64,000 nt of DNA from Jacaranda mimosifolia. Its lineage: Eukaryota; Streptophyta; Magnoliopsida; Lamiales; Bignoniaceae. A model generated the notes under the pieces. The model ran no database searches and was not told the DNA's origin. It was given only the letters and a program-made list of their open reading frames with translations. The position numbers and the translations under genes are program-made. Positions within the stretch are counted from its first letter, which is position 1, and each line of letters starts with the position of its first letter. Positions 1-11,640 of this stretch are shown here, piece by piece. The stretch lies in assembly GCA_018894105.1 (NCBI GenBank), contig CM032121.1, forward strand, positions 22,230,730 through 22,294,729, read 5' to 3'.

Positions 1-739
1 AATAAGGACAAGGTCTCATAGAATAATCTAACGCGGTAGTACATCACAAGGGATCCTCAAAGAAATGCCTCCAAAAGAGACCCAGGAGACTCTTGGAATA
101 ACTTGACTTTGAAATAACTCATGAACTCTAAGAATGGCACAACATCGAGAAAAAAAAATCTTGTGAATGTAAACAAAGTCGATCTTACCATGGTCGCCTA
201 CTATAAAGGTGCCCATCTTAGAGTGCCCAAAGCAAAAGATAACAAGTTATTCTTAAGAATCTATCATAACCATGAAGGCCACTACATAAGCTTTGAAGAA
301 CATCTAAGTACTTTGAAGAACACAAAAGTCTATGGTGATCCTAAAGGATCTTCGAAATGAAAAGCTCCACGACAAAAATCTAAGTCCTTCACGGAATATG
401 AAGTGAGACATGCCTTGACTTCACTACGATATATAAATCCATGAACTTACCTTAAATTTGCTCTGTAGATGGAGAAAATTAAACATGACTCTAAGTACTT
501 TGGATAAAACTTACTCTATGTGGATATTAAAACATACCGCATCTAAGATCTGAGGCTCAACAGGTCTATCCCAATGCTGGATGAACAAAATGCTCTCTAA
601 AGAAAATGAATGGGATTGATAAAATCGTGGTCCTTGCTAACAACCTTGAAGGCTTCGCCAAGTATGAAAACATCCAAATGATTATAATTGGACATTACAT
701 CACTTTCAACATGAAAAAGATTTTTTTGAATTGATTTGA
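1..739. other. Degenerate intergenic DNA, no gene recognised
   Basis: No protein family is recognised here. An open frame at 121-360 (+, 79 codons) is Lys/Asn/His-rich with no motif I know, and is probably chance. The stretch lies directly upstream of a gypsy LTR remnant and may be its U3 or older repeat sequence, but this is inference. Confidence 0.3.
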
Positions 740-1085
740 TGATATGACTAATTAAGTCCACATAGGAAAAAAATATAAAATCGGACTAAAAAGTGCCTAA
801 TAGACTAAAGAGAATATATGAAAAAAGGTTGGAGAGCTCAATTGACTAAGTCCATAAAAAATGGCGTCAAAACCCTAAACGGTCGAAGCCTATTAAGAAA
901 AAAGACTATAAATACTAAACCTCAAAGAGAAATTAGGCACAAAAAAACATTCGAAAGAATTCACAAACTTCAAGAATTTTCGAGAGCTAAGAACCTCTAC
1001 ACTATGTTCTAGGGGAAAAGAACCTTAAACTTTGCTAACTATCAAAAAGGATGCCGACTCTATTCCCATGGAGTATCACTGATAC
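740..1085 (+). mobile_element. Gypsy-type LTR remnant (promoter-proximal to U5 part)
   Basis: This stretch aligns with 32150-32500. Both share a TATAAATACTAAAC box (TATA at 907-914 here), a CTTCAAAGA- or CTCAAAGA-like block just after it, and a TATGTTCTAG block about 100 bp further on. The 32-kb copy is followed by a TTTGGTGCC leader typical of Ty3/gypsy Tat/Athila-type elements, so this is read as an LTR fragment of the same family. No primer-binding site or gag follows here, because the sequence turns AT-rich after about 1085. The open frame 818-1012 (64 codons) lies inside the LTR and is not considered a gene. Confidence 0.5.
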
Positions 1086-1684
1086 ATCTAAAATAATTTA
1101 ATTAAATTATTTATTAATTAGAAACAAAATAAATAAAAATTTAAAAAATTAGAAATATGTCATCTCAACACCCCTACCCTACCCCGCCACAAATCCCCAC
1201 CTCTCCCTCCCTAACATCCCATCTATCCCTTCGCACTAGGGCTTAGCCATGGTGGCTGCATGGCTAGATCTAGCGTGGCAAGGTATTGATGCCATTACTA
1301 TAGGTAGTCTTGGAGACTTGGAGGATGTATATATATATTATGTTATCTTTATATATACATGTCATATTATATGTATTGTGTATATATATGTGTATATATA
1401 TAAATATCCAAATATATTTTAAGATATTCTTTTCATAAATACAATTTAGGCATTTCTATAACTTTATTAAGCAAGCTTAATTTTGTTATTTTTTATTATT
1501 AATTTTTTCCTAGTTTGTTAATTTTTAAAGGTTGTATTGAATGGACATTTCATCAACCTCATTAATCTTAACTCTTAAGTCACCAGCTTTAAGTGATGAT
1601 TGTAATTTTTTAATAATTATTATTTTTTGTAATAAATAAAACTTTAGGTTCTAAATAATTAACCTTAAATCTTTAGAGTAGGGG
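1086..1684. other. AT-rich spacer with TA-rich simple sequence
   Basis: No gene is seen. A run of alternating TA with TATATG variants lies at about 1327-1405, and a pyrimidine-rich stretch lies at 1170-1230. The spacer ends exactly where the copia B 3' LTR begins. Confidence 0.5.
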
Positions 1685-2440
1685 TGTTGGAAATTAATTA
1701 TTGTGTATGCTTGTGCGGGTATAAATTTCAATAGCAATTAAAAACCTCAAGCACTAATTAAATAGCATAAAATTTAGTACATTGTAAGCATGCTTACACA
1801 TAATTAGAAACAGTAAAATTGGTGTAGAAAGCCTAGTTGAAATGCCAAAAACAAGAATGCAAGAGTAGATCGAGGGCGGTGTACCACACATTGTCCTCAA
1901 GACTTTATTCGTCCATCTCATGGTGCTTTAAGGTTCTTGATGAATAGTCTTCCAAGATATAACGATCTTCCAAACAAAGTAAGCACTCCAATTGTTTGGG
2001 CTCTAGAATCTATTGACTTAGAAACTCTTTTAATGTAAGTGCAAAGTACACAATACGTGCAAAATGTAGTGATCACACAAATACTTTTGATGTTTTTTTC
2101 TTTCTCTATATTTGGTGGTTTCTAAGCATTTCTATTTATAGTAGTATAATGCAGTCTTGTTGATGAGACATAACTCTTTATTAGGGAACATAGCTCAGAT
2201 CATAGCTCTAGCTCATGAACTAACTTTTTTATAGGGGTGTGTTTATCGGTTTACACTAAAAAATAAACTTTATTTATTTTATTTTACACACCTGCACCCT
2301 TTTTCCAATGTGGGATAGACTCAATCTATCCACTAGAATGTCCTTAATTATTTTTCATTTGAATTTCAATTTTCTTATTTAAGTTTTTAATTTTCTAATT
2401 TTGGTATAAAAATATGCTGAAATTTTTACAATCCCCTACA
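1685..2440 (-). repeat. 3' LTR of copia B (uninterrupted copy)
   Basis: It runs from TGTTGG at 1685 to CCCTACA at 2440 as written on the plus strand, so in element sense it reads TGTAGGGG...CCAACA. It matches the three 5' LTR pieces at 7327-7793, 11315-11610 and 23007-about 23050 in order. The stretch GATGAGACATAACTC at about 2164-2178 is the empty site for copia A. The TTTCTTATTTAAG stretch near 2365 is the empty site for the CACTA element. In element sense, a CCCACATTGG block lies about 130 bp in from the LTR start. Confidence 0.85.
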
Positions 2441-3035
2441 TGAACTAGAAAATTATTTCGCTAGACATGTGTATGAATGCAAACACACACAAAAGAGTTT
2501 CTGCTTAAATGATACTACATTAGTAGAGGTAGCTTTTAGCTTTGAACCTTTCCTAGTGAGAACTATTGGATATACTAGCCAACCAATGAACGTGATGTCT
2601 TGAACTATTTAGCTTTTGTGTATACAAAGTCAATAGAACTTCATATAGTATCATTTAATAGTCAATATGTGATTCTAATATTATGCTCATTGCGACCCTG
2701 AACAGTTATTGGTATTTCATGAGTACTCTATGAGAATTCAACCATAAAATTCTCATTGGACCTGCCTAGTCGATACCCATATAGATGGCTTCTCATTAAG
2801 GGATTCTTGCTGCATCCCTACTTGATGTATCGAGATATAAGAGCCATTAAAAGCGATGTAAAGTTTAACCTAAACTCTTGCAGGCTGCATTGTTTGCTCA
2901 TCAGAGGAATGGGAATGAGAGCTTTTGCTCCCCACAGTGCTTGTACGTCGAGTCACAATTTCATAACTTATTTTTTCATTTGAACTTCTTAGGATCTCTA
3001 GTCTTATAGGTAGGGTTTCCGTTATAGTGACTCAG
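2441..3035 (-). other. Copia B internal region between RNase H and 3' LTR
   Basis: This is the 3' untranslated part of copia B, between the end of the RNase H domain and the LTR. No clear polypurine tract is visible directly next to the LTR start. The open frame 2756-2983 (+) is antisense to the element and has no recognisable features. Confidence 0.5.
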
Positions 3036-4615
3036 TCATTCTATTGGCTTAAGTCCTATTCCCTTTGAAGATTTATCGACTTGCTCTCTAGTTAAACCTT
3101 TAGTTGGTAGATCCACAATGTTATCCTTGGATTTCACATATTCTATTGAGATAACCCCACTTGAGAGCAATTGTCTGACGATATTATATCTATGATTTAT
3201 GTGTTGAGATTTACCTATATACATACTATTTTATGCCTTTTTAATTGTCGATTGACTATTGTAATGTATGCAAATAGCCAAGATAAGTTTTGGTTAATTT
3301 GGAATATCTTTCAAAAATTAGTGTAGCCATTCTGCTTCTTTACATGCTTTATCTAATGCGATAAACTCAAATTCCATCTTTGATATGGCTATGCAGGTTT
3401 GTTTCAAGGATTGCCATGAAATAACGATTCATCTTAACGTAAGCACGTATCTATTTGTGGATTTGGATTTGTTAGAATCTGATAATCAATTTGCGTCATT
3501 GTATCCCTTAATTATAGCTGGATGTCTAGTATACGTAGTTAATCTAGTATAGTGTAATCTATAGTTCATAGTGTACTTTAAGTATTTAAGAACTCTCACT
3601 ATAGTGGTCTAATGCTCTTGACCTAGATTGCTTGTAAATTTACTCAGCTTATTAATGGTATAAGCTATGTCATGTCTCGTTCTGTTCATATGTAGATGAG
3701 GCTCCAAATTATGCATGTATACTGCAAGTAAGGCTTTGTGTCACCTTTATTCTTGATAACCCATTGATTTATATCCATAGAAGTTCTCATCGGGCTCCTT
3801 TCTAGACTTAAGAACTTTTGTAGTACTTTCTCAATATACTGAGACTGAGTTAATACCAACCTGTTAGATGTTTTACTACTTTGGTATCTTTCATGTCAAA
3901 ATTGTTACTCAACAGTTTTGTTGTCTCATTGATTATGTCATTGTCACTCCTAATAATGAGCATGTCATCTAAGTAAAGACATACAATGACGTACTTAGAT
4001 GCAGTGTTTTTAACGTACACACATTTATCACACTCATTGGTCATAGAGCCATTTTCTAACATGACTTGATGAAACTTTAAATGCCATTGTTTAGGTGCTT
4101 GCTTTAAGAGATACAAAGACTTAACAAGCTCTGGCACATTTTTTCTTTTGGTCAGGAACCACAAACCCTTCATGTTGTTCCATGTAAATTTCCTCTTCGA
4201 GGTCTGCATTTAAAAATACAGTTTTCACATCTGTTTGATGAATTTTAGGATTATTAATGGCTACAAAAGTTATTAATAACTTTATGGATGTTATTCTTGT
4301 TATAGGCGAGTACGTGTCAAAGTAATCAAGACGTTTCTTTTGTCTATATCCTTTGATGACCTATCTCACTTTGTATTATCAATTAACCCATTAGCTTTAA
4401 TTTTCCTCTTGAAAATTTATTTACACCTTGGCGATTTATTTCTAGGAGGAAGATCCACTAGTTCCCAAGTATGATTTTGCATGATGGACTCAATTTCGCT
4501 ATTTGTAGCTTCTTTCCGTAAAGGATCTTCTGGTGTACTCCTCACCTTGATGAACGTGTGTGGCTTACTTTCTAGCATATCAATTATGAAGTTTGGTCCA
4601 AACAACTTAGACATC
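3036..4615 (-). pseudogene. Copia B reverse transcriptase and RNase H remnant
   Basis: Minus-strand copia pol, 3' half. The N-terminal RT segment (4614-4417) has the conserved SEIESIMQNHTWELVDLP stretch that opens copia RT domains. The central RT (4209-3850) carries LKQAPKQWH and the catalytic box as YLDDM, a conservative variant of YVDD. The RNase H end (3224-3036) has the HI-x-YVKSKDNIVD-x-PTKGL type ending, where copia RNase H normally closes. Several stops and frameshifts separate the segments, so it cannot be translated as one protein. It converts element RNA to cDNA in intact relatives; this copy is dead. Confidence 0.8.
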
Positions 4616-4689
4616 CTAGCCCTCTTGCCACGTCTAGGTCATTCCTTTCTTTTTTCTAGAATTTGGACTTCTCTGGTCTTTTTAAAGAA

Positions 4690-5889
4690 AACTTTCTTCT
4701 TTCTTTTTCCAAGGAAATGTTTCTTCAAAGAAACCCACATTCTTTGACTCTATTATTGTGTTGACATAAATCTCGTTCATGTCAGATTTACAAATAAGAA
4801 ACCTATACATTGCATTATGTTGAGCAAATCTAATAAAAATTCCATCAACCCTTTTAGGTCCTATTTTGACCATCTTTGGAGGTGGAATTGCCACTTTTGC
4901 TAGGCACCCCCCACATTCGAAGGTATTGGTAGGAAGGTGCACGACCTTTTCAAACTTCGTAGGGTGTTATTTGCAACTTTTTGTGGGGTAACTTATTCAA
5001 TATGTGATTCCTAATCAATACTGCCTCCCCCCAATTTTGAGGTACATCAACGTTTATGGGCATAGCATCCATCATTTCTTTCAAGGTTCTATTCTTACGC
5101 TCTACAATGCCATTTAATTCTAGTGTATACGGGGTTGTTACTTCACGGATTATTCCATATTTAGGACAGTAAGTACTTTAATTTCCACCAAGTTGATTTT
5201 CAACTTTATCTTTATATTGTTTAAATGCTTCTAAAGCTTCATCTTTGCTTGTAAGCAAATAAACATAGCAAAACCTCATGCAATCATTGATAAAATTTAT
5301 AAAATACTTTTACCATCTCTAGATTGCACCATCTTTAAGTCACAAATATTAGTATATATTAAACTTAGTGGTCAATGCTACTCTCAATTAACTTAAAATG
5401 AGTCTTTGTAATTTTTGCCTCAATATAGGCCTTGCATTTTGATTTTTCATTGAAATTTAATTCTTGTAGCATGCCACTTTTCCTACAAACATGCCATTCT
5501 TACTTAACACATGTTAATCAAATTCAAAAACAAGAGTAAAGCCGTTTTTGTTGAACATAGGGCTTGACACTAGATTCATTCTAATCTTTGGCACATGAAG
5601 CACATTACTCAATGTTAGCTCTCCCAGAGGTCATTGTTAGTACGACTTTACCAACCCCTTGTACTTTTGAGCTTGATAAATTTTTAATATAGAGTGTTTC
5701 CCTATCTGTACTTTGATAAGTTGTAAATGTCTTTCAATCAGAGTAGACATGTCGAGTGGCCACAGTATCCACTCACCATTGCTTAGAATTTTCTACCAAG
5801 TTTACTTCTAATACCACAATTGACAAGTTTAGCTTCGTCATTTCATCAGAGACTAGATCCACTTCAATCACATGTGTCTGGTCCTTATT
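4690..5889 (-). pseudogene. Copia B protease and integrase remnant
   Basis: Minus-strand copia pol, 5' half. The protease active-site region lies at about 5772-5735 and reads VDTVATRHV, so the D-T-G triad has become D-T-V, and a stop sits just upstream. The LSNVLHVPKIRMNLVS stretch (about 5620-5570) is the typical protease-to-integrase linker. The HHCC finger is mostly missing, but an EAKITK-like remnant is seen near 5430. The integrase core end is clear at about 5145-4960 (NGIVERKNRTLKEMM, with the catalytic Glu retained). The C-terminal integrase part (4942-4682) includes GPKRVDGIFIRF. Deletions and frame breaks make it non-functional. Confidence 0.75.
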
Positions 5890-6277
5890 CTTATTCTTTG
5901 ACCCATCTTGATGTCTTCAAGCATCAATAGCAGCTATAGTTTGCATGTTCGGGTTCTCACCAAGTGTTGGTGGATCATCGCGCAAGCACCTATCCAAGTT
6001 TAGTGTTGTGAGATAGAAAAACATCTTTTGCTGCCACCTCTTAAAATCCTTCTCAATGTATTTTTTTTCCAATTTTTCTTCATGTCCAAGTGTAATAGGA
6101 GCTGTTCCCAAAGCACTACCAATGCGTCTAGCATTGGACTAGATAAGAATAAGTGCCATAAGTGGAGTCACCGTAGACGCCAATAGGTATCATATTTGAA
6201 GCCACACCAGATGTAGGTGGGTTGAGAGTTATGCCCTCATTTGAACCACTAATAATATAATTATTGTTTGAAGCCAT
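5890..6277 (-). pseudogene. Copia B gag remnant
   Basis: Translation would start at the ATG at 6277-6275 (MASNNNYIISG...). The frame is lost after about 45 codons and a second frame (6111-5917) continues with KDFKRWQQKMFFYLTTLNL, the conserved N-terminal gag segment of many plant copia elements. Most of gag, including the zinc knuckle, is deleted, since the protease region follows almost at once. Intact relatives form the virus-like particle with this protein; this one cannot. Confidence 0.7.
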
Positions 6278-7326
6278 GATAAGAATTGAAAATATAATAA
6301 TATATAATTTAAATGCTTAGAACTTTGAAAAGGAGTAATGATCATGCAATTCCATATTGTAATTTATAAGACAAACACTAGTTCTATCACAAAATTGGAA
6401 ATGAAAAACACAAATTAATCAAGCAAGTAGATTAATTATAGATTAATTAGTCACTAAATTTTGTTCAATTACAGATTAAGCAAGCAAGAGGATTAACTAT
6501 TGTTCAGCTTTGTTCAAGCCACACAAGACCAGTCTACTTTGATTTCCTTGTAAGAGATTTTTTTTTCTTTTTTCTCTCTCTTTTTCGTTGAAAGCAACTA
6601 AAATCTGGAAGAAAATTCGGTCTACTTTAAAGGGAACCAAAGGATAGAACCTATTTTCTGTATAAGTGACAAAATTTATTCTAATCATAGATTAATAACA
6701 GAAATTATTAAGTCCCACAAAATCTGTTTTATATAAAAAATTATTAATAGAAAAGTAGGAATAAATTAGGCATTCATCAAATTAAGACAAATTTCTAAAG
6801 AAAAATAGAATCTGTTAGACAAGTTATTCAAGTTGTGCAAGGCTTTCGCAAGACATAGAATCATAAACTATTCATAACAAGTTAAATAAGAAAATTTGGG
6901 GAAGTTGGTAGATTAACATGAAAGTGTAAAATTTTATTTCCTTGAAACAAAACAGACGAGACAATCTCTATGAAAAGCAACTCTATTTTCCTTCAGATAG
7001 ACTTACACTAATTTTTTAAAATATATATTTGAATCGTAAATTCAAACCAAAATTATGATTTCACAATGTGCGATTCTGTTTTGTTAAAACCAAGCAAGAC
7101 CAATATGTTCTTCATATAATTGAAAGCCACATTTAGTATGCTAACTAGTGAGACAACACACTAACACTCACTTTTCTTTAAAACAAGCATGCAAGATGTT
7201 GACAAGGTAGCATTTGTTTTTTACTTCTAAATTAAAACATGCATACTAGACAATAATAAACTCATAATAATATTAAATACTATCAGAATTTAACACGAAC
7301 ATGTGGAAATAATAAAGTCTTAAGAT
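6278..7326 (-). other. Copia B 5' leader
   Basis: This is about 1.05 kb of AT-rich untranslated sequence between the 5' LTR inner edge (7327) and the gag start (6277). No initiator-Met-type primer-binding site is visible next to the LTR. The open frame 6688-6497 (-) is unrecognised and probably chance. Confidence 0.55.
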
Positions 7327-7793
7327 TGTTGGAAACTAATTACCATATATGCTTATGCAAGTGTAAATTTCAATAGCAATTAAAAAACTCAAGCACTAAT
7401 TAAATAGCATAAAATTTAGTACATTATATGCTTACACATATGTTAGAAACAATAAAGTAAGTGTAGAAAGCCTAGTTGAAATGCCAAAAACAAGAATGCA
7501 AGAGTAAATCAAGGCCTGTGTATCATACAGTGCCCTTAAGACTTTATTCATCACTCTCACGGTGTTTTAAAGTTCTTGACGAATAGTCTCCCAAGATATA
7601 ACGATCTTCCAAACAAAGTAAGCACTGTAATTATTTGGACTCCAGGATCTATTAACTTAGAAACTCTTTTAATGTAAGTGCTTAGTGAGTGCAAAATGCA
7701 GTGACCATATGAATGCTTTTGATGTTCTTTTCTTTCTCTATATTTTGGTGAGTTCTAAGCACTTCTCATGTAATGCAATCTTGTTGACGAGAC
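7327..7793 (-). repeat. Copia B 5' LTR, piece 1
   Basis: It aligns with 1685-2170 of the 3' LTR, starting at TGTTGG and ending at the GAGAC that copia A duplicated on insertion (7789-7793). Confidence 0.85.
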
Positions 7794-8224
7794 TATTTAA
7801 ATGTAATTTGTAATTCAAAAACCAAAAAAAAAAAAAAAAGAAAATTGAAGCTTCAAGAAAAGTCAAAGGGGATTAAGGATGAAGTAGCCAAGTTTGTTTT
7901 TGCCTCCAAGAGATAAGGTTCAAGTAGCAAAGTTCAACTTTGCTTCTTCTACCAAGAGGAGCATATAGAATTGTGTAGAAAATTATGGTATCTATCTATC
8001 TATCTATATATATATATGTAGTATGTGCTTGTATGAACAATTGTAGAGAGAGATTACGTTTTTTGTATTGAGAGGAAAATATTAGTATAGAAAGCTAGAG
8101 CAAAAATAGAGTTCCAAAGTTTTATTGCATGAACTTTGGAGAAATGTTGTAATATTGTATTGTTATATCAAATTCTTTCCTCTAATTTATCAATCTCTCT
8201 CAAATCATATATTTACAACCAACA
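7794..8224 (+). repeat. 5' LTR of copia A
   Basis: It begins TATT (the 3' LTR begins TGTT, so the terminal TG has mutated) and ends ATTTACAACCAACA. It is 431 bp against 418 bp for the 3' LTR. Part of the difference is a TATC/TA microsatellite at about 7989-8017 that is shorter in the 3' LTR. Confidence 0.88.
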
Positions 8225-8230
8225 TATTTT

Positions 8231-8242
8231 TGGTATCAGAGC
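8231..8242 (+). other. Primer-binding site of copia A
   Basis: TGGTATCAGAGC, complementary to the 3' end of initiator Met tRNA, lies 6 bases after the 5' LTR. This is the standard copia priming site. Confidence 0.9.
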
Positions 8243-8278
8243 TACCCCTTGACCTGATAACCCCTTCTATACACAAAA

Positions 8279-9270
8279 ATGGCTTCAAGCAGCAGCAACG
8301 AGCTTGCCTTCACCTATTTCCAACAAGGTATTCCAATATTTGTTGGTCAAGATTATGAATTATGGAGCGTTCTAATAAGGATGTTGTTCATGTCCCATAA
8401 ACTTTGGGATATCATTGAAGAGGGGTATGAACATATACGCCTGAGGAAGAACCAACATTAATAGCAGCAAAGAAGAATGAGCATAAGGAGAACATGACCA
8501 AAGATGCAAGAGCTTTGTCCTTTATGCACCAAGGGGTAAGTAGATCTATCTTTCCGCACCTTATGGGTGTAAAAATATCAAAAGATGCATGGAAAATTTT
8601 GAAAAATCAATTTGGAGGATATGAAAAGGTTATCTCCATTAAGTTGCAAAATTTATGACGGGATTTTGATAACCTAGCTATGAAAGAGACCGAAAATGTG
8701 CAAGAATTCTTTTCTAGAGTTTCTACCATAGTTAATCAAATTAGAGGATATGGCGATACTATTGAAGATTGAAAGATCATAGAAAAAGTACTACGAAGTT
8801 TACCAGCAAGGTTCGAGCATATAGTCGCTGCGATTGAAGAATCCAAAGATTTGTCAAAATTATTTTAGATGAACTCATGGGATCATTAGAAGCCCATGAA
8901 AAGAGGATAAGCAGATTTTCAAGCGGAAGCCTGGAACAAGATTTTTAGATAAAAACCAACATTTCAGAGCAGAGAAATTAGAGAAATGGCCAAGAAGAAA
9001 AGAAAAATAACCTTATGCAAAAAGTTTTAAGAGATAGAGCTTGTGACAAATATCAAAATCTCCAAGGTCGAGGACGAGGAAGGACTAATTTTGATCAAAG
9101 AAATTCTAGTCAAAATTCAATTTTTTATTGTTGAATATGCAGAAAAAGTGGTCATGACACCAAAGACTGCCGCTACAAATGCAAAAAATGTAGAAATGCA
9201 AATCATTCCTAAAGAGATTGCTGGTATAAAGATAATGGGAATCAAATTAAGCCAACTTCACAAGAGCTAA
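8279..9270 (+). pseudogene. Copia A gag
   Basis: The start is ATG at 8279, giving MASSSSNELAFTYF and then a W-S-V-L-I-R-M-L-F...LWDIIEEGYE segment, the usual N-terminal gag signature of plant copia elements (UBN2-type). The frame is lost near 8461. The gag then continues through about 8535-8860 with several stops (for example TGA at 8770), and reaches a CCHC zinc knuckle at about 9127-9171 of form C-x2-C-x4-H-x4-C, with a stop codon inside the first spacer. It formed the particle and bound RNA in the ancestor; it is now broken. Confidence 0.75.
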
Positions 9271-9289
9271 TCAAGTATTTTATTCTTGC

Positions 9290-10850
9290 CTGAATTCTCA
9301 ACAACAGCTTGAGAATATTTGGTATGTGGATAGCGGATGTAGCAATCACATGTGCAGAAATAAGAAAATATTTGTGAAACTTGATGAGTCATATTCTTCA
9401 TAAGTAAAATTTGGAGATGGAAAAACTCGCAAAATTACTGGAAAAGGAGAAATTTATGTCTGAACAAAACAAGGTAAAATTAATATTATCAAGGATGTTT
9501 TTTATGTTCCCGATTTAGAACAAAATTTGTTGAGTGTTGGCCAGCTGTTGGAGAAAGATTACAAAGTGGAGTTCAATAATGACCATTGTGTCATTATTGA
9601 CAAGCAAAAGAATCTCATGATGGCTAAAATTAAGATGAGTTCCAGTAAGTTTTTCCTCTTAATTTGCCATTGAATGAGAAAGTGGTACTTTAGAGTTGAA
9701 CATATGAAGATTGCAACCTTTGGCATCTAAGATATAGACATTTTAGTTATAAAGGCTTAAATCTATTGAAAAAGAAAAATATGGTAGTTGGTCTTCCAAA
9801 TATTCCAGATCGAGGCAAGATATGTAAATTATGTATCTTTGGAAAAATGCATCGTCTACCATTTCCAAGGATATCATATAGAGCTAAAGCTCCTCCTGAG
9901 TTAGTGCATGCTGATATATGTGGACCAATACAAACTCCATCTCTAAACAATAACAGGTACTTCCTTTTATTTGTTGATGACTACACCAGAATGATGTGGG
10001 TGTATATTCTAAAGCAAAAGTTAGATGCATTTACTAGATTCCTGGAATTCAAAACACATGTGGAGAATCAAAGCGGCAGAAAAATAAAGACTCTCAGAAC
10101 AAATAGAGGAGGTGAATTTATTGCAAAATCTTTCTTGAATTATTGCAAAGAGAAAGAAATCCACCGACAACTAACAATTTGGTACAACCCTCAATAAAAT
10201 AGAGTTGCTGAGTGAAAGAACCATACAATTGTTGAAATGGCACAAAGCATGATGTCTGGCAAAGGACTTGCCAAAAGTTATTGGGCTGAAGCTGTTGATG
10301 TAGCAGTCTATATTTTGAACCAATCTACAACTAAAGTGGTTTCGAACAAGACTCCATATGAAGCATGGCATCGAAGAAAGCCATAAGTAAATCATCTCAA
10401 ACTCTTTGGATGTATTGGTTATTCACACATTCCTTCTCAGCAAAGAGAGAAGTGTGACAATAAAGAAGAAAAATTGATCTTTATCGACTACATTGCTGAA
10501 TCCAAGGGATATCGGCTATTAGATCCAAAGACAAACAAATTCATTATATCTTGGGATGCTATTTTTTATGAAAATCAGCCATAGAATTGGGAAGAAAATG
10601 AAAAGATGAAAATAAAGATCATCTATTTGCCTAGCCCAGTTGGTACTTCAAAACAAGATGACCAATCAAGCACTAGTGGAAGTATAAGTTCAAGCTCCAG
10701 TCCAAGCTCTAGCTGATCAGAATCATCTGGTGGATTATATCTAGAATCTAAAAGCCCATTCAGAAAGGTAAGAAAGCCTACGAGAAATCTCTGAATCCTG
10801 CGATGTTGCATATTTTGCTTGTGAGCCACAAATGTACAATGAAGCTGCAA
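9290..10850 (+). pseudogene. Copia A protease-integrase, truncated before RT
   Basis: The protease motif WYVDSGCSNHM lies at about 9320-9352, with an intact D-S-G. The integrase HHCC finger is seen as WHLRYRH and CKLCIFGKMH (about 9720-9850). In the core, the first Asp is kept in HADICGP (about 9907), but the second, normally in SDRGGEF, reads TNRGGEF (about 10108), so the Asp is Asn. The third acidic residue is kept in VAE, with a stop right after it (10213). The integrase C-terminal part continues to about 10560. The sequence reaches only the first residues of RT (AAKKEV near 10845) before the junction with the 3' end. The complete RT and RNase H, normally about 1.5-2 kb, are absent. Confidence 0.78.
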
Positions 10851-10883
10851 AAAAAGAAGTTTCAGCAAGAAGTACGAATTACA

Positions 10884-10896
10884 AATTAAGAGGGGG
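10884..10896 (+). other. Polypurine tract of copia A
   Basis: An AATTAAGAGGGGG-type purine run lies immediately before the 3' LTR TGTT at 10897. It primes plus-strand cDNA in copia elements. Confidence 0.75.
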
Positions 10897-11314
10897 TGTT
10901 AAAAATGTAAATTGTAATTCAAAAATGAAAAAAAAAAAATCAAAATTGAAGCTTCAAGAAAATCAAAGGAGGTTAAGGATGAAGTGGCCAAGTTTGTTTT
11001 TGCCTCCACGAGATAAGGTTCAAGTAGCAAAGTTCAACTTTGCTTCTTTTACCAAGAGGAGCATATAGAATCGTGCAGAAAATTATGGTATCTATATATA
11101 CATATGTAGTATGTAGTTGTATGAACAATTGTAGAGAGAGATGTATGTTTTTTTGCATTTAGAGGAAAATATTAGTATAGAAAGCTAGAGCAAAAATATA
11201 GTTCCAAAGTTTTATTGCATGAACTTTGGAGAAATATTATAATATTGTATTGTTATATCAAATTCTTTCCTCCAATTTATCAATCTCTCTCAAATCATAT
11301 ATTTACACCTAACA
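10897..11314 (+). repeat. 3' LTR of copia A
   Basis: It runs from TGTTAAAAATG to ATTTACACCTAACA, 418 bp, and is highly similar to 7794-8224 throughout. Between the two LTRs there are scattered substitutions plus A-run and microsatellite length changes, consistent with an old but not ancient insertion. Confidence 0.9.
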
Positions 11315-11610
11315 GAGACATAACTCTTTATGCGATTCTTTCTTTTAAGAATATAACTCGAAGATAAAATCACGTAAATCACTCTTTTAATTAAGAGTCC
11401 CATCTCCGGTAAAGAGTTGGGAGCTCAAATCATAGCTCTAGCTCATCAGCTAACTTTTATATAGAGGTCTATTTATCGGATTACACTAAAAAATAAACTT
11501 TATTTATTTTATTTTACACACCCATACCCTTTTTCCAATGTGGGATATACTCAATCTATCCACTATAATATCCTTAATTATTTCTCACTTTAATTTTAAT
11601 TTTCTTATTC
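11315..11610 (-). repeat. Copia B 5' LTR, piece 2
   Basis: It resumes at the second GAGAC copy (11315-11319) and aligns with about 2166-2375 of the 3' LTR. It has an extra segment of about 80 bp at 11333-11412 that the 3' LTR lacks. It ends at TTTCTTATTC, where the CACTA element inserted. Confidence 0.85.
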
Positions 11611-11613
11611 ACT

Positions 11614-11640
11614 CACTACTAGAAAAATAGTGTTTTGTGG
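11614..11640 (+). repeat. CACTA left terminal inverted repeat
   Basis: It starts CACTACTAGAAAAATAG and matches the right end at 16 of the first 17 bases. It is preceded by the target duplication ACT. Confidence 0.93.

Larger units (their letters stand above)
7794..11314 (+). mobile_element. Copia element A, RT/RNase H-less, nested in copia B LTR
   Basis: This is a 3.52-kb plus-strand copia element with LTRs at 7794-8224 and 10897-11314, a PBS at 8231-8242 and a polypurine tract at about 10884-10896. It is flanked by the 5-bp duplication GAGAC (7789-7793 and 11315-11319). The internal region encodes gag, protease and integrase. It then stops at the start of where RT should be and jumps straight to the polypurine tract. 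The uninterrupted copia B 3' LTR shows the empty target near 2164-2178, so these boundaries are well supported. It could only have moved with RT supplied in trans, or it lost RT after insertion. Confidence 0.9.

Noticed and set aside
818..1012. 64-codon Lys/Arg-rich open frame
   Set aside because: It falls inside an LTR remnant that aligns with 32150-32500, where the frame is not kept.
10623..10868. Minus-strand open frame rich in Leu/Glu
   Set aside because: It is antisense to the Ser-rich linker after the copia A integrase, so low-complexity composition explains it.
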